Below are positions 34,564 to 46,240 of a DNA stretch of 64,000 nt, piece after piece. Made by a program: the position numbers and the translations under genes. The stretch is from Thalassospira sp. HF15. Its GTDB lineage: Bacteria > Pseudomonadota > Alphaproteobacteria > Rhodospirillales > Thalassospiraceae. The notes beneath the pieces were generated by a model. It made no database searches. It worked only from the letters and a program-made list of their open reading frames with translations, and was not told the DNA's origin. The stretch covers positions 124,001 through 188,000 of the forward strand of contig NZ_JAAVKI010000001.1 of NCBI RefSeq assembly GCF_011806525.1, in the 5' to 3' direction. Every line of letters begins with the position of its first letter. The first letter of the stretch is position 1.

Positions 34564-34847
34564 TGATCCATCATCTGTTGTCTTTTGTAGGGCGAATTGT
34601 CTTTTCCGCGGTCGCCTTTTCATGTGTTGCTAATGCTGCTTCGCACGATTGGGTCTTGATCATCTCGACGTCCAGCCCGATATCGGACGATAGTAAACGG
34701 TAAAAAGATTAGAAAGTTTCCGGTCTTAGGGCACGTTGAACGTGCTTCGGGGCTGGAACTTGTGCGGTGCATACGTTATGGTGCGCCGTAATGGGCCAGG
34801 TGGGGACCTGGTCGGGTCAAAAGGCCTGTTCTTGAGAGGTCAGAGAG

Positions 34848-35213
34848 ATGCAAGAGCTTCTTTCGGAATATCTTCCGATCCTGGTGTTCATCGGGATCGC
34901 CGTCGGTCTTTCGGCGGTAATCGTCATCGCGTCGCTGGTTCTTGCCAAGCAGGCACCGGATGTTGAGAAACTGTCCGCATACGAATGCGGGTTTGCGCCG
35001 TTCGAAGATGCGCGCATCAAGTTCGACGTCCGGTTCTATCTGGTCGCAATCTTGTTCATTATTTTCGACCTCGAAGTCGCCTTCCTGTTCCCGTGGGCTG
35101 TGACCCTCGGTGATATCGGAACGTTTGGCTTTGTATCGATGGTGATCTTCCTGGCTGTTTTGACGGTCGGCTTTATCTACGAATGGAAGAAGGGAGCTTT
35201 GGAATGGGAGTGA
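34848..35213 (+). CDS. nuoA: NADH-quinone oxidoreductase subunit A
   Basis: This 121-residue inner membrane subunit of respiratory complex I has three helices and the conserved cytoplasmic loop [20 protein letters not shown], which holds the reporter Cys and acidic residues near the quinone site. Helix 2 contains [15 protein letters not shown], a family hallmark. GAGAGG precedes the ATG. It opens the 14-gene nuoA-N operon; its last codons overlap the start of nuoB. Confidence 0.96.
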   Translation: MQELLSEYLPILVFIGIAVGLSAVIVIASLVLAKQAPDVEKLSAYECGFAPFEDARIKFDVRFYLVAILFIIFDLEVAFLFPWAVTLGDIGTFGFVSMVIFLAVLTVGFIYEWKKGALEWE

Positions 35214-35746
35214 GCACCAATACAGGCGCACCCCTGGCACCCGGTTCGGATCAGGATGCACTGCTTAAGGGCGTGTTTGACGAGATGAACGACAAGGGCT
35301 TTGTCCTTGCCAATCTCGATAAACTCGCAAGCTGGGCAAGCACCGGTTCCCTGTGGCCGATGACATTCGGTCTGGCCTGCTGTGCTGTTGAGATGATGCA
35401 TTCGGCTGCGTCGCGTTATGACCTTGACCGTTATGGTCTGGTCTTCCGCCCAAGCCCGCGTCAGTCGGACGTGATGATCGTTGCTGGTACGCTGACCAAC
35501 AAAATGGCCCCGGCACTGCGTAAGGTCTATGACCAGATGGCAGAGCCGCGCTGGGTGATTTCGATGGGCTCGTGCGCCAATGGCGGCGGTTACTATCACT
35601 ATTCTTATTCGGTGGTGCGCGGTTGTGATCGCGTAGTGCCGGTGGACGTATACGTTCCCGGGTGCCCGCCGACAGCCGAAGCGCTGATTTACGGCGTGAT
35701 GCAGCTGCAAAAGAAAATCCGCCGTACCGGTGTCCTGACACGCTGA
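35204..35746 (+). CDS. nuoB: NADH-quinone oxidoreductase subunit B
   Basis: This 180-residue peripheral-arm subunit binds the last iron-sulfur cluster N2. Tandem cysteines in [10 protein letters not shown], plus Cys in [14 protein letters not shown] and [11 protein letters not shown], are the four ligands. It passes electrons to quinone at the membrane interface with NuoD. The ATG at 35204 overlaps nuoA by 10 bases and follows GGGAG; an earlier in-frame ATG at 35183 lies deeper in nuoA and is less likely. Confidence 0.96.
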   Translation: MGVSTNTGAPLAPGSDQDALLKGVFDEMNDKGFVLANLDKLASWASTGSLWPMTFGLACCAVEMMHSAASRYDLDRYGLVFRPSPRQSDVMIVAGTLTNKMAPALRKVYDQMAEPRWVISMGSCANGGGYYHYSYSVVRGCDRVVPVDVYVPGCPPTAEALIYGVMQLQKKIRRTGVLTR

Positions 35747-35765
35747 TCCGTAATAGGGGGCTTGC

Positions 35766-36395
35766 ATGAGCGAACTGCTCAGCGATAACAGCGCTGCTTT
35801 GAACGATCTGAAAGATCTGGTGGCGTCCCAACTGGCCGACGAAATTCTCGAAAGCGAGATTCGTTACGGCGAGTTGACCATCGTCGCCAAGCGCGATGAT
35901 ATCCTTAAAGTTCTGACCTTCCTTCGGGATGATACCGGCTGCTTGTTCAAGCAGCTTATTGATGTTTGTGGTGCCGATTACCCGGAACGCTCCGAGCGTT
36001 TCGACGTCGTCTATCACCTGCTGTCTCTCAAGCATAACCTGCGCATTCGTGTGAAGGTCCGCACCGACGAAGACACCCCGGTACCAAGCTGTGTTTCGCT
36101 GTTCAGCGCCGCCGACTGGTTCGAGCGCGAAGCGTGGGACATGTACGGTATCTTCCTTGCCGATCATCCGGATCCCCGCCGTATTCTGACCGACTATGGT
36201 TTCGAAGGTCATCCGCTGCGCAAGGACTTCCCGCTGACCGGGTATGTCGAAGTGCGTTACGATGATGAGCAGAAGCGTGTTGTCTACGAGCCGGTCAAAC
36301 TGGTTCAGGATTTCCGTAATTTCGATTTCGAAAGCCCGTGGGAAGGCATCCAGCATGTTCTTCCGGGTGATGAAAAGGCGGAGGGCAACGCCTGA
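35766..36395 (+). CDS. nuoC: NADH-quinone oxidoreductase subunit C
   Basis: This 209-residue subunit of the 30-kDa family stabilises the quinone-reducing module. The family signature [21 protein letters not shown] and the [49 protein letters not shown] block are complete. It is a separate protein, not fused to NuoD as in E. coli; this is the normal alphaproteobacterial and mitochondrial-like arrangement. The stop overlaps the nuoD start by one base. Confidence 0.96.
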   Translation: MSELLSDNSAALNDLKDLVASQLADEILESEIRYGELTIVAKRDDILKVLTFLRDDTGCLFKQLIDVCGADYPERSERFDVVYHLLSLKHNLRIRVKVRTDEDTPVPSCVSLFSAADWFEREAWDMYGIFLADHPDPRRILTDYGFEGHPLRKDFPLTGYVEVRYDDEQKRVVYEPVKLVQDFRNFDFESPWEGIQHVLPGDEKAEGNA

Positions 36396-37573
36396 TGTCC
36401 GAACAAAAAATCAAAAACATGACCATGAACTTCGGCCCGCAGCACCCTGCGGCGCACGGCGTTCTGCGTTTGGTTCTGGAAATGGACGGCGAAGTCGTCG
36501 AACGTTCCGATCCGCATATTGGTCTTCTGCACCGTGGTACGGAAAAGCTGATCGAATATAAGACCTATATTCAGGCAACCCCGTATTTCGACCGTCTCGA
36601 CTATGTCGCACCGATGAACCAGGAACATGCATATTGCCTGGCCATCGAAAAGCTGATGGGCGTCGAAGTGCCCAAGCGTGCGCAGTATATCCGTGTTCTC
36701 TATGCGGAAATCGGTCGTATTCTGAACCACATTCTTAACCTGACCGCGTTCGCACTGGACGTTGGCGCGATGACCCCGCTTCTGTGGGGCTTTGAAGAAC
36801 GTGAAAAACTCATGGAATTCTATGAGCGCGCCTGTGGCGCCCGTCTTCACGCCAACTATTTCCGTCCGGGCGGCGTTGCAGCCGATCTTCCGGCTGGTTT
36901 GCTCGATGATATCGACGCATGGGCAGATCAGTACGAAGTCTTCATGAAAGACTTTGACCGCGTTCTGACCGGCAACCGTATCTTCAAACAGCGTACGGTT
37001 GATATCGGTGTCGTCAGCGCGGAAGAAGCCCTTGATTGGGGCTTCACCGGTCCGAACATTCGTGCATCAGGCATGGCATGGGATCTGCGTAAATCGCAGC
37101 CTTATGACTCCTACGAAGATTTCGACTTCGACATTCCTGTCGGCAAGAACGGTGATTGCTATGACCGCTTCCTTGTCCGCTTTGAAGAAATGTGGCAGTC
37201 GCTGAAAATCATCAAGCAGGCCATCAAGAATATGCCCGATGGTCCTGTCATTGTTGAGAACAACAAAGTGGCACCGCCGTCGCGCGCCCAGATGAAGCGT
37301 TCGATGGAAGCCCTTATTCACCACTTCAAACTCTTCACCGAAGGTTTCCACGTTCCGGCTGGCGAATGCTACGCTGCGGTCGAGGCACCGAAAGGCGAGT
37401 TTGGTGTGTATCTTGTTTCGGATGGCTCGAACCGTCCGTATCGCTGCAAAATCCGTGCCCCGGGGTTCCCGCACCTCCAAGGCCTCGACTTCATGTCCAA
37501 AGGTCACATGTTGGCCGACGTCGTTGCCAATATCGGGTCGCTAGATATCGTGTTCGGTGAGATTGACCGATGA
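36395..37573 (+). CDS. nuoD: NADH-quinone oxidoreductase subunit D
   Basis: This 392-residue 49-kDa subunit forms most of the quinone cavity. Conserved segments include [23 protein letters not shown] (with the quinone-binding His region), [26 protein letters not shown] and the closing [10 protein letters not shown]. It is related to the large subunit of [NiFe] hydrogenases but lacks their metal cysteines. It overlaps nuoC by one base and nuoE by four, so translation is coupled. Confidence 0.97.
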   Translation: MSEQKIKNMTMNFGPQHPAAHGVLRLVLEMDGEVVERSDPHIGLLHRGTEKLIEYKTYIQATPYFDRLDYVAPMNQEHAYCLAIEKLMGVEVPKRAQYIRVLYAEIGRILNHILNLTAFALDVGAMTPLLWGFEEREKLMEFYERACGARLHANYFRPGGVAADLPAGLLDDIDAWADQYEVFMKDFDRVLTGNRIFKQRTVDIGVVSAEEALDWGFTGPNIRASGMAWDLRKSQPYDSYEDFDFDIPVGKNGDCYDRFLVRFEEMWQSLKIIKQAIKNMPDGPVIVENNKVAPPSRAQMKRSMEALIHHFKLFTEGFHVPAGECYAAVEAPKGEFGVYLVSDGSNRPYRCKIRAPGFPHLQGLDFMSKGHMLADVVANIGSLDIVFGEIDR

Positions 37574-38232
37574 GCCATTTAAGAAGACCAGCTCCGCAAG
37601 AGCTACAGCCAACCAGCTTTGCTTTCACACCGGAAAATCTGGAGAAAGCAAACAAGATTATCGCCAAGTATCCGGAAGGCCGCCAGCAGAGCGCGGTCAT
37701 GCCGCTGCTTGATCTGGCACAGCGTCAGACCGAGGGGAACTGGGTTCCGACCGTCGCAATGGATTACATTGCCGATATGCTCGAAATGCCGGCCATTCGC
37801 GTCTACGAGGTCGCAACCTTCTATACGATGTATAACCTTGCCCCGGTGGGTAAGAACTTCATCCAGGTTTGCACCACGACCCCGTGCTGGCTTCGCGGTT
37901 CTGCCGACGTTGTCGATACCTGCAAGAAGGAACTCGGCATCGGTGTGGGCGAAACCACCGAAGACGGTCAGTTCACCATGATCGAAGTTGAATGCCTTGG
38001 TGCGTGCGTAAACGCGCCGATGATGCAGATTAACGACGATTATTACGAAGACCTGACGGCGGAAAGCACCAAGGCCATTCTCGATGCCCTCAAAAAGGGC
38101 GAGAAGCCGAAGGCCGGCCCGCAGAGCGGCCGCAAAGGTTGCGAGCCAATCGATGGTCCGAAGGTTCTGAAGGCGTTCTGTGGCTGCGGTGCAGCCCCCC
38201 AGGATGCTGATGCAAGCAAAGGGGACGCCTGA
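37570..38232 (+). CDS. nuoE: NADH-quinone oxidoreductase subunit E
   Basis: This 220-residue subunit holds the [2Fe-2S] cluster N1a in the NADH dehydrogenase module. The four ligands are visible as CTTTPC and CLGAC. The last 45 or so residues form a charged, Gly/Ala-rich tail with extra cysteines ([10 protein letters not shown]), longer than in E. coli NuoE, of unknown use and seen in other alphaproteobacteria. ATGA overlap with nuoD. Confidence 0.95.
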   Translation: MSHLRRPAPQELQPTSFAFTPENLEKANKIIAKYPEGRQQSAVMPLLDLAQRQTEGNWVPTVAMDYIADMLEMPAIRVYEVATFYTMYNLAPVGKNFIQVCTTTPCWLRGSADVVDTCKKELGIGVGETTEDGQFTMIEVECLGACVNAPMMQINDDYYEDLTAESTKAILDALKKGEKPKAGPQSGRKGCEPIDGPKVLKAFCGCGAAPQDADASKGDA

Positions 38233-38233
38233 T

Positions 38234-39514
38234 ATGCTGCAGGATAAGGATCGTATCTTTACCAACCTGTATGGTTTCCAGGATTTCGGCCTCAAGGGCG
38301 CGCAGTCCCGTGGTAACTGGGATGGTACCAAGGCACTGATCGAAAAGGGCCGCGACTGGATCATCGACGAGATGAAAGCATCCGGTATGCGTGGTCGTGG
38401 GGGCGCAGGCTTCCCGACTGGCCTGAAATGGTCCTTCATGCCCAAGGAATCCGATGGTCGTCCGAGCTACCTTGTCGTCAATGCCGACGAAGGCGAGCCG
38501 GGGACCTGCAAAGACCGCGAGATCATGCGCAATGATCCGCATACCCTGATCGAAGGCTGCCTTCTGGCCAGCTTCGCGATGAATGCGCATGCGGCATATA
38601 TCTATATCCGCGGTGAGTTCTATCACGAGGCCTCCAACCTGCAGATCGCCATCGATCAGGCTTATGAAGCCGGTCTGGTTGGCAAAAATGCCTGCGGTTC
38701 GGGTTGGGATTTTGACATTTACCTGCACCTTGGTGCCGGCGCTTACATCTGTGGCGAAGAAACCGCCCTGATCGAAAGCCTGGAAGGTAAAAAAGGTCAG
38801 CCGCGTCTTAAGCCGCCATTCCCGGCAAATGCCGGTCTGTACGGTTGCCCGACCACGGTGAACAACGTTGAATCAATTGCTGCTGTTCCGACCATTCTGC
38901 GTCGTGGCGGTTCATGGTTCTCAAGCTTTGGTCGTGAAAACAACCACGGTACCAAGCTGTTTGCCATTTCCGGTCACGTTGAAAAGCCGTGCACGGTCGA
39001 AGAAGCCATGAGCATTCCGCTCAAGGAACTGATCGAAAAGCATTGCGGCGGTGTTCGTGGCGGCTGGGACAACCTTCTTGCAGTTATTCCGGGCGGTTCA
39101 TCTGTTCCGCTGATGCCAAAAGACGTCTGCGACGACGTGCTGATGGATTTCGATGCCCTGCGTGAAGTGGGCTCGGGTCTTGGTACTGCTGCAGTGATCG
39201 TCATGGACAAGTCGACCGACATTGTCTACGCGATCGCGCGTCTGTCGGAATTCTACAAGCATGAAAGCTGTGGTCAGTGCACGCCGTGCCGTGAAGGTAC
39301 CGGCTGGATGATGCGCATGATGACGCGCATGGTTCGCGGCGAAGCCACGCTCGATGAGATTGATCTGTTGTGGGATGTGACCAAACAGGTCGAAGGCCAC
39401 ACCATTTGTGCGCTTGGCGATGCTGCGGCATGGCCAATTCAGGGCCTTATCCGTCACTTCCGTCCCGAAATGGAACGTCGGATCAAGGAATATCGCGCAC
39501 GGATCGCGGCCTGA
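38234..39514 (+). CDS. nuoF: NADH-quinone oxidoreductase subunit F
   Basis: This 426-residue subunit binds NADH, FMN and [4Fe-4S] cluster N3. Seen in order are the glycine-rich NADH/FMN loop [15 protein letters not shown], the FMN-site [15 protein letters not shown], and the N3 cluster motif [12 protein letters not shown] with a distal Cys in [13 protein letters not shown]. It is the electron entry point of complex I. The start at 38234 follows the nuoE stop by one base and has GGGGA before it; ATGs upstream lie inside nuoE. Confidence 0.97.
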   Translation: MLQDKDRIFTNLYGFQDFGLKGAQSRGNWDGTKALIEKGRDWIIDEMKASGMRGRGGAGFPTGLKWSFMPKESDGRPSYLVVNADEGEPGTCKDREIMRNDPHTLIEGCLLASFAMNAHAAYIYIRGEFYHEASNLQIAIDQAYEAGLVGKNACGSGWDFDIYLHLGAGAYICGEETALIESLEGKKGQPRLKPPFPANAGLYGCPTTVNNVESIAAVPTILRRGGSWFSSFGRENNHGTKLFAISGHVEKPCTVEEAMSIPLKELIEKHCGGVRGGWDNLLAVIPGGSSVPLMPKDVCDDVLMDFDALREVGSGLGTAAVIVMDKSTDIVYAIARLSEFYKHESCGQCTPCREGTGWMMRMMTRMVRGEATLDEIDLLWDVTKQVEGHTICALGDAAAWPIQGLIRHFRPEMERRIKEYRARIAA

Positions 39515-39541
39515 GAGAGGCCTGTTGAGAGGGATTGAGAC

Positions 39542-41602
39542 ATGCCGAAACTAACAGTTGACGGTATTGAAGTTGAAGTAGAAGCCGGGGCGACAGTCCT
39601 TCAGGCCTGTGAAGAGGCCGGTAAGGAAATCCCGCGTTTCTGCTATCACGAACGCCTGTCAATCGCCGGCAACTGCCGTATGTGTCTGGTCGAAATGGAA
39701 CGCGCGCCGAAACCGGTCGCGTCCTGCGCCATGCCTGCGGCAGATGGAATGGTGATCAAAACCGATTCCGACCTGGTCAAGAAAGCACGCAATGGCGTGA
39801 TGGAATTCCTGCTGATCAACCATCCGCTGGATTGCCCGATTTGCGACCAGGGTGGTGAATGTGACCTGCAGGACCAGGCAATGGCCTATGGTTTTGACTC
39901 TTCGCGTTACGCCGAGAAAAAACGTGCCGTGAAGGACAAGGAACTGGGCCCGATCGTCAAGACGATCATGACCCGCTGCATTCACTGCACCCGCTGCGTC
40001 CGCTTTTCCGAGGAAGTCGCCGGTGTCGGCACCATGGGTGCCGTCTACCGTGGCGAGGACACCGAGGTTGGACCGTATATCGAAGCATCGATCAACTCCG
40101 AGCTGTCAGGCAACCTTGTTGACCTGTGCCCGGTCGGTGCACTGACCTCCAAGCCGTATGCGTTCACCGCGCGTCCGTGGGAGCTCAAGAAAACCGATAG
40201 CGTCGATGTCATGGATGCGGTTGGATCGAACATTCGTATTGATGCCCGTACTGGCGAAGTGCTGCGTGTTCTGCCGCGCACCCACGAAGACATCAACGAA
40301 GAATGGATTTCGGACAAAACCCGTTACGCCATTGACGGCCTGAAGCGTCAGCGTCTTGACCGTCCTTATGTTCGCAAGGATGGCAAGCTCCAGCCGGCAA
40401 GCTGGGACGAAGCATTTGCTGCGATCAAGGCGAAGGTTTCCGGTCTGGATGGCAAAAAGATCGCCGCCCTTGCCGGTGACACGGTTGATTGTGAAGCGAT
40501 GACCGCGCTTAAGGATCTGATGGGCAAGCTTGGTTCTGCCAATATTGATTGCCGTCAAGACGGATCGAAAATTGGCGGCCCGCGTGCTTCCTATATTTTC
40601 AACAGCACGATTGCCGGTATTGACGATGCAGATGCCTGCCTGATCGTCGGTGCCAATGTCCGTGCCGAAGCACCGATCATCAATTCCCGCCTGCGCAAGC
40701 GCTGGCGTGCGACCGCTGGCGATTTCAAAGTCGGCATCATTGGTGAAAAGTGGGATCCGACCTACAAGAACGATTATCTTGGTGCCGGTCCGGACACCCT
40801 CCAGGAAATTCTGGATGGCAAGAACGACTTTGCCAAGGTTCTCAAGGCTGCTGAAAAGCCGATGATCATTGTCGGCATGGGCGCGCTTGCCCGTGAAGAC
40901 GGTGATGCTGTTCTTGCTGCGACCCGCGCAATCGCCGAGAAATACGGCATGGTTGCCGGTGAATGGAACGGCTTTAACGTTCTGCACACCGCTGCATCGC
41001 GTGTTGGCGGTCTTGATCTTGGCTTCGTGCCGGGTGAGGGCGGTCTTGCAACCAACGACATTCTTGATGGCGCTGCCAAAGGCGATATCGAGGTTGTTTA
41101 TCTTCTCGGTGCCGACGAAGTCGACATGAGCAAACTGGAAAAGGCGTTTGTCATTTACCAGGGTGCCATGGGTGATGCCGGTGCACAGGCAGCTGATGTG
41201 ATCTTGCCGGGTGCGGCTTACACCGAAAAGAACGGTACATATGTCAACACCGAAGGCCGCGCCCAGCAGGGCTGGCGTGCGATCTTCCCGCTTGGTGACG
41301 CGCGTGAGGACTGGGCGATTGTTCGTGCACTGTCCGGTGCGCTCGATCAGACCCTGCCATACAACAATATTGATGCGGTTCGTGAACGCATGGTGGAACT
41401 CAGCCCGACCTTCGCGTCGCTGAATGTTCCGACCAAGGCGGAATGGACCGATTTCGGCAAGGCAGGCGACATGATGCCGGAAGGCTTCGCATCGCCGGTT
41501 CGCAATTTCTATATGACCGACCCGATCAGCCGTGCATCGGTGACGATGGCCAAATGTACTGAGGCCTTTGTCAAGGATGCGGCTGCCGAGAAGGTTGCCT
41601 GA
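39542..41602 (+). CDS. nuoG: NADH-quinone oxidoreductase subunit G
   Basis: This 686-residue subunit carries several Fe-S clusters: N1b near the N terminus (CYHERLSIAGNCRMCLVEM and a later Cys), the His-ligated N5 (HPLDCPICDQGGECDLQD) and N4 (TRCIHCTRCVRF). The C-terminal two thirds is a molybdopterin-oxidoreductase-like fold without cofactor; the extra N7 cluster motif of E. coli was not seen. It conducts electrons along the peripheral arm. It is followed by an 87-base gap with two hairpins before nuoH. Confidence 0.96.
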   Translation: MPKLTVDGIEVEVEAGATVLQACEEAGKEIPRFCYHERLSIAGNCRMCLVEMERAPKPVASCAMPAADGMVIKTDSDLVKKARNGVMEFLLINHPLDCPICDQGGECDLQDQAMAYGFDSSRYAEKKRAVKDKELGPIVKTIMTRCIHCTRCVRFSEEVAGVGTMGAVYRGEDTEVGPYIEASINSELSGNLVDLCPVGALTSKPYAFTARPWELKKTDSVDVMDAVGSNIRIDARTGEVLRVLPRTHEDINEEWISDKTRYAIDGLKRQRLDRPYVRKDGKLQPASWDEAFAAIKAKVSGLDGKKIAALAGDTVDCEAMTALKDLMGKLGSANIDCRQDGSKIGGPRASYIFNSTIAGIDDADACLIVGANVRAEAPIINSRLRKRWRATAGDFKVGIIGEKWDPTYKNDYLGAGPDTLQEILDGKNDFAKVLKAAEKPMIIVGMGALAREDGDAVLAATRAIAEKYGMVAGEWNGFNVLHTAASRVGGLDLGFVPGEGGLATNDILDGAAKGDIEVVYLLGADEVDMSKLEKAFVIYQGAMGDAGAQAADVILPGAAYTEKNGTYVNTEGRAQQGWRAIFPLGDAREDWAIVRALSGALDQTLPYNNIDAVRERMVELSPTFASLNVPTKAEWTDFGKAGDMMPEGFASPVRNFYMTDPISRASVTMAKCTEAFVKDAAAEKVA

Positions 41603-41611
41603 GTAAGGGGG

Positions 41612-41663
41612 GCGACGATCTGATCGTCGCTCATCCCGCAAGGGGGTGTCCCAATTTTGGGAC
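41612..41663 (+). other. Two hairpins in the nuoG-nuoH gap
   Basis: GCGACGAT-CTG-ATCGTCGC (41612-41630) and GTCCCA-ATTT-TGGGAC (41648-41663) lie one after the other between the peripheral-arm and membrane-arm genes. Neither has a T-run, so they are more likely mRNA processing or stability elements than terminators. Confidence 0.55.
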
Positions 41664-41689
41664 GAAACGCAAAAGATACGGTTTGACCG

Positions 41690-42703
41690 ATGGAACTTCT
41701 TTGGGACGGATATATTGAACCGCTCGTCTGGATCGTCGCCAAAATTCTGGCGATTGTCCTGCCGTTGCTGGGTGCTGTCGCCTATCTGACCTACGCCGAG
41801 CGTAAGGTCATCGGTGCTATTCAGCTCCGTAAGGGCCCGAACGTTGTGGGGCCGTTTGGGCTGCTGCAGCCGCTTGCCGATGGTTTGAAGCTGTTTCTGA
41901 AAGAAACAATCATTCCGAGCAGCGCGAACAAGGGCGTGTTCATCATTGCCCCGATGCTGACCTTTATTCTGGCAATCATCGCCTGGGCGGTTATTCCGTT
42001 CGACGAGGGCATGGTTCTGGCCGATCTGAATGTTGGTATTCTTTACATCTTCGCGATTTCGTCGCTGGGTGTTTATGGTATCGTGATGGCCGGTTGGGCA
42101 TCGAACTCCAAATACGCCTTCCTTGGTGCGCTGCGTTCCGGCGCCCAGATGGTGTCCTACGAGATTTCGATTGGCCTGATCATCATTTCGGTTCTGCTGA
42201 CGACCGGTTCGCTGAACCTCAGCGACATTGTCCGGGGGCAGGTTGGCGGTATCTGGGAGTGGAACTTCGTTTATCACTTCCCGATGTTCATCGTCTTCAT
42301 CGTGTCCATTTTGGCAGAAACCAACCGCGCACCGTTTGACCTTCCCGAAGCGGAAGCCGAACTGGTCTCGGGTTACAACGTCGACTATTCGGCAATGACC
42401 TTTGCGCTGTTCTTCCTTGGTGAATACGCGAACATGATCCTGATGAGTGGCCTGTGCGCCATTCTGTTCCTGGGTGGCTGGAGCGCGCCGTTGCCGTTCC
42501 TCGAATTCATCCCGGGCGCAATCTGGTTCATCCTCAAGATCTGCTTCGTTCTGTTCATCTTCCTGTGGGTCCGTGCAACCTTCCCGCGTTACCGCTATGA
42601 CCAACTGATGCGTCTGGGCTGGAAAATCTTCCTGCCGCTGTCTTTCGCATGGGTCATGCTGGTTGCAACGTTCCTCGTTGTTTTTGACAAGGTCCCGGCC
42701 TGA
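41690..42703 (+). CDS. nuoH: NADH-quinone oxidoreductase subunit H
   Basis: This 337-residue inner membrane subunit has eight or so helices and contributes the quinone tunnel. Family signatures are [42 protein letters not shown] and [28 protein letters not shown], with conserved acidic residues on the proton path. It joins the peripheral and membrane arms of complex I. It starts the second half of the operon. Confidence 0.97.
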   Translation: MELLWDGYIEPLVWIVAKILAIVLPLLGAVAYLTYAERKVIGAIQLRKGPNVVGPFGLLQPLADGLKLFLKETIIPSSANKGVFIIAPMLTFILAIIAWAVIPFDEGMVLADLNVGILYIFAISSLGVYGIVMAGWASNSKYAFLGALRSGAQMVSYEISIGLIIISVLLTTGSLNLSDIVRGQVGGIWEWNFVYHFPMFIVFIVSILAETNRAPFDLPEAEAELVSGYNVDYSAMTFALFFLGEYANMILMSGLCAILFLGGWSAPLPFLEFIPGAIWFILKICFVLFIFLWVRATFPRYRYDQLMRLGWKIFLPLSFAWVMLVATFLVVFDKVPA

Positions 42704-42734
42704 TCGCCGCGCATCGGAAAGAGAGAGGTAAACG

Positions 42735-43223
42735 ATGTCATTTATAGATCGGACGGCCCGGAGCTTCCTGCTCGCGGAACTCGTTTCGGGAATGGCGCTC
42801 ACCTTGAAGTACATGTTCAAGCCCAAGGTGACGATCAACTACCCGTACGAAAAAGGCCCGCTGAGCCCGCGTTTCCGTGGTGAACATGCGCTCCGCCGTT
42901 ACCCGAACGGCGAAGAGCGTTGCATCGCCTGCAAACTCTGCGAAGCCATTTGCCCGGCACAGGCCATCACCATTGAGGTCGAGCCGCGTGATGACGGTTC
43001 GCGTCGTACCACGCGGTACGACATTGATATGACGAAATGCATCTACTGTGGCTTCTGCGAGGAAGCCTGCCCGGTGGATGCCATCGTCGAAGGTCCGAAC
43101 TTCGAGTTCGCAACCGAAAACCGCGAGGAGCTGTTCTATGACAAGGACAAGCTGCTGGCAAACGGCGAGCGTTGGGAAGCCGAGCTTGCTGCACGATTGG
43201 AGGCAGACGCACCTTATCGGTAA
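42735..43223 (+). CDS. nuoI: NADH-quinone oxidoreductase subunit I
   Basis: This 162-residue peripheral subunit holds two [4Fe-4S] clusters (N6a and N6b) in paired motifs [16 protein letters not shown] and [16 protein letters not shown]. The Arg-rich central segment between them is normal. It hands electrons from NuoG to NuoB. The sequence [25 protein letters not shown] is the classic TYKY start. Confidence 0.97.
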   Translation: MSFIDRTARSFLLAELVSGMALTLKYMFKPKVTINYPYEKGPLSPRFRGEHALRRYPNGEERCIACKLCEAICPAQAITIEVEPRDDGSRRTTRYDIDMTKCIYCGFCEEACPVDAIVEGPNFEFATENREELFYDKDKLLANGERWEAELAARLEADAPYR

Positions 43224-43306
43224 GTGTCGCGTCTGATCGTTAGAAAGAGAGTTCATGGGCCGTTGTAAGCCATTGGGGCAACAACGGTTCGCCAAGGGGG
43301 TACCTT

Positions 43307-43915
43307 ATGGTCGTACAGGCTTTGGCTTTTTACCTGTTTGCTACCGTCGCGGTCTTGGCCGCGACTGCGGTTGTGACCGTTCGCAACCCGGTGCATTCGG
43401 TACTGTTGCTGATCTTGACATTCTTTAACGCAGCCGGACTTTTCGTCCTGCTGGGTGCCGAGTTTCTCGCCATGCTGCTTGTCGTCGTCTATGTCGGCGC
43501 GGTTGCAGTCCTGTTCTTGTTCGTCGTCATGATGCTCGACATTAACTTTGTCGAGATGCGTCAGGGCTTCCTGAACTACCTGCCGATCGGCATTCTGATC
43601 GCGGTTGTTCTGTTCGTCGAACTTGCACTGGTTGGCGCTGGCTGGACCCTTACCGATGAGGCAGTCGCGGTTCTCGCGCAGCCAACACCGGCAGGGCTGA
43701 CCAACGTCGAAGCACTCGGTCAACTGATCTATACCGATTACGCATACATCTTCCAGGCGGCTGGTCTGGTTCTGCTTGTTGCGATGATTGGCGCAATTGT
43801 CCTGACACTGCGTCACCGTGAAGGTGTCCGTCGTCAGAAAATCTCCGAGCAGGTCAAGCGTACCCGCGCTGATACGCTTGAAGTCAAAAAAGTTCCGGTC
43901 GGAAGGGGGATCTGA
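43307..43915 (+). CDS. nuoJ: NADH-quinone oxidoreductase subunit J
   Basis: This 202-residue membrane subunit has about five helices, including the conserved [20 protein letters not shown], whose pi-bulge takes part in proton coupling. CAAGGGGG sits before the ATG. The stop shares one base with the nuoK start. Confidence 0.95.
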   Translation: MVVQALAFYLFATVAVLAATAVVTVRNPVHSVLLLILTFFNAAGLFVLLGAEFLAMLLVVVYVGAVAVLFLFVVMMLDINFVEMRQGFLNYLPIGILIAVVLFVELALVGAGWTLTDEAVAVLAQPTPAGLTNVEALGQLIYTDYAYIFQAAGLVLLVAMIGAIVLTLRHREGVRRQKISEQVKRTRADTLEVKKVPVGRGI

Positions 43916-44223
43916 TGGAAATCGGTCTTGCACATTATCTGACCGTCGCGGCGATCCTTTTCACACTCGGGATCTTTGGCATCTTCATGAACCGCAAGAA
44001 CGTCATCATCATCATGATGTCGATCGAGTTGATGCTGCTGGCGGTCAATATCAATCTGGTCGCGTTCTCGTCGTTCCTCGGCGACCTCGTCGGACAGGTC
44101 TTTACCATCTTCGTTCTGACGGTTGCTGCGGCTGAAGCAGCGATTGGTCTGGCGATCCTGGTCGTCTATTTCCGTAACCGCGGCACCATCGCGGTTGAAG
44201 ACATCAACATGATGAAGGGGTAA
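43915..44223 (+). CDS. nuoK: NADH-quinone oxidoreductase subunit K
   Basis: This 102-residue membrane subunit has three helices with the two conserved Glu residues needed for proton transfer (IEL in [13 protein letters not shown] and AEAAIGLAI). It belongs to the antiporter-like chain between NuoJ and NuoN and overlaps nuoJ by one base. Confidence 0.96.
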   Translation: MEIGLAHYLTVAAILFTLGIFGIFMNRKNVIIIMMSIELMLLAVNINLVAFSSFLGDLVGQVFTIFVLTVAAAEAAIGLAILVVYFRNRGTIAVEDINMMKG

Positions 44224-44230
44224 GGCAGAT

Positions 44231-46234
44231 ATGTATCCGTTGATTGTATTCCTGCCCCTGATCGCGGCGATCCTTGCCGGGACCATCACGCTGGTCAGCG
44301 CCATGTCGACCGCGAAAGAGGCCCCGCACGATGCCCACGGTCATCACCATCATGGTGCGTCCTCGGCCGATCGCGTTGCACAGCTGATCACCGTTGCCGG
44401 TGTCGTGATTTCCTTTGTGATTTCGATCTTTGCCTTTGTCGATGTTGCCCTGGGTGGCAACCCGGTTGTGATTGAACTGTTCACCTGGATTTCATCAGGC
44501 AGCTTTGATGCATCCTGGGCGCTGCGTATCGATACGCTGACCTGTGTGATGCTGATCGTTGTGACCGGCGTGTCCTCGATGGTTCACATCTATTCCATCG
44601 GCTATATGTCGCATGACCCGGACAAGCCGCGCTTCATGGCGTATCTGAGCCTGTTCACCTTTGCGATGCTGATGCTGATTACCGCCGACAACCTGATCCA
44701 GCTGTTCTTCGGCTGGGAGGGCGTTGGTCTGGCATCGTACCTGTTGATTGGTTTCTGGTACTCCAAACCGTCGGCTTCGGCTGCTGCGATGAAAGCCTTC
44801 ATCGTCAACCGTGTCGGTGACTTCGGCTTTGCCCTTGGTATCTTTGCGGTCTATGTCCTGTTCGACAGCGTTCAGTTCGACGTTATCTTTGGCGATGCCG
44901 AAGAAGTCGCCGGCACCACGCTGATGTTCCTGGGCCATGAGTTCTCAGCCCTTGAGATTACCTGCTTCCTGCTGTTCATCGGTGCGATGGGTAAATCGGC
45001 ACAGCTTGGTCTGCACACCTGGCTTCCTGACGCAATGGAAGGCCCGACGCCTGTTTCCGCCCTTATTCACGCGGCAACCATGGTGACGGCCGGTGTGTTC
45101 ATGGTCGCGCGTCTGTCGCCGATCTTTGAATATGCTGAAACCACCCTGATGATCGTGACCATCGTTGGTGCCTCGACCGCATTCTTTGCGGCGACCATCG
45201 GCTGTGTTCAGAACGACATCAAGCGCGTGATTGCCTATTCGACCTGTTCGCAGCTGGGCTATATGTTCTTTGCCTGCGGCGTGTCGGCTTATTCGGCGGG
45301 TGTCTTCCACCTGATGACGCACGGCTTCTTCAAGGCGCTGCTGTTCCTTGGGGCTGGTTCGGTCATCCACGCCATGTCTGATGAACAGGACATGCGCAAG
45401 ATGGGCGGCATTGCGAAAATGATCCCGCTGACCTTCGCTGTGATGGTGATTGGTACGCTGGCGATTACCGGTGTTCCGGGCTTCGCGGGGTATTATTCCA
45501 AGGACCTTATCCTTGAAAGCGCCTATGCGGCACATACCGGCGTTGGCCTGTATGCGTTCTGGGCTGGTATCCTTGCGGCTCTGATGACCTCGTTCTACAG
45601 CTGGCGTCTGATCTTCCTGACCTTCTTCGGCGCACCGCGTGCCGATGAACGTACCATGGCGCATGTACATGAAAGCCCGGCAGTCATGACCGGTCCGCTT
45701 CTGTTCCTGACCGTTGGTGCCGTCTTTGCAGGCTGGTTCGCCCATGGCTGGTTCGGTGGTGGCGACTATGAAGAAATGCTGTCCTTCTGGAACGGCGCGA
45801 TCTTCATGGCAGAAGGCCATCAGGCCCTTGAACATGCACACCATGTTCCGGGTTGGGTGAAATGGGCACCGTTTGTGGCCATGATCACCGGTCTGTCGCT
45901 TGCGATTGTCATGTACAAGCTGGTTCCGTCGCTTCCGCGCACGCTTGCCAACACCTTCAACGGTGTTTACCGCTTCGCGCTGAACAAATGGTACTTCGAC
46001 GAACTCTATGACAAGATTTTCGTCAAGCCGGCCTTTGCTTTGGGCTATGGCTTCTGGAAATCAGGGGATGGTGCCATCATCGATGGTTGCGGTCCGGATG
46101 GTGTTGCAGCGGTTTGCCGTAACATCGCACGTCGCGTCAGCGCCATTCAGAGTGGTTTCGTTTATCACTATGCATTTGCGATGCTGATCGGCATTGCGGC
46201 GCTGGTCTCCTACACAATTTGGAAGATGGGTTAA
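44231..46234 (+). CDS. nuoL: NADH-quinone oxidoreductase subunit L
   Basis: This 667-residue membrane protein is the distal antiporter-like subunit. Key proton-channel residues are in [19 protein letters not shown] (conserved Glu) and [35 protein letters not shown]. The C-terminal part supplies the long lateral helix. A His-rich loop ([13 protein letters not shown]) near residues 35-47 is a lineage-specific insertion of no known role. Confidence 0.96.
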   Translation: MYPLIVFLPLIAAILAGTITLVSAMSTAKEAPHDAHGHHHHGASSADRVAQLITVAGVVISFVISIFAFVDVALGGNPVVIELFTWISSGSFDASWALRIDTLTCVMLIVVTGVSSMVHIYSIGYMSHDPDKPRFMAYLSLFTFAMLMLITADNLIQLFFGWEGVGLASYLLIGFWYSKPSASAAAMKAFIVNRVGDFGFALGIFAVYVLFDSVQFDVIFGDAEEVAGTTLMFLGHEFSALEITCFLLFIGAMGKSAQLGLHTWLPDAMEGPTPVSALIHAATMVTAGVFMVARLSPIFEYAETTLMIVTIVGASTAFFAATIGCVQNDIKRVIAYSTCSQLGYMFFACGVSAYSAGVFHLMTHGFFKALLFLGAGSVIHAMSDEQDMRKMGGIAKMIPLTFAVMVIGTLAITGVPGFAGYYSKDLILESAYAAHTGVGLYAFWAGILAALMTSFYSWRLIFLTFFGAPRADERTMAHVHESPAVMTGPLLFLTVGAVFAGWFAHGWFGGGDYEEMLSFWNGAIFMAEGHQALEHAHHVPGWVKWAPFVAMITGLSLAIVMYKLVPSLPRTLANTFNGVYRFALNKWYFDELYDKIFVKPAFALGYGFWKSGDGAIIDGCGPDGVAAVCRNIARRVSAIQSGFVYHYAFAMLIGIAALVSYTIWKMG

Positions 46235-46240
46235 CGGGCG

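Noticed and set aside
34736-34847. Possible small gene upstream of nuoA
   Set aside because: The frame runs into nuoA out of phase and has no supporting signals; the stretch is more likely the nuo leader.
40106-42838. Very long open frame on the minus strand opposite nuoG and nuoH
   Set aside because: It mirrors the codon bias of strongly conserved nuo genes, has no family resemblance and spans two real genes and a gap.
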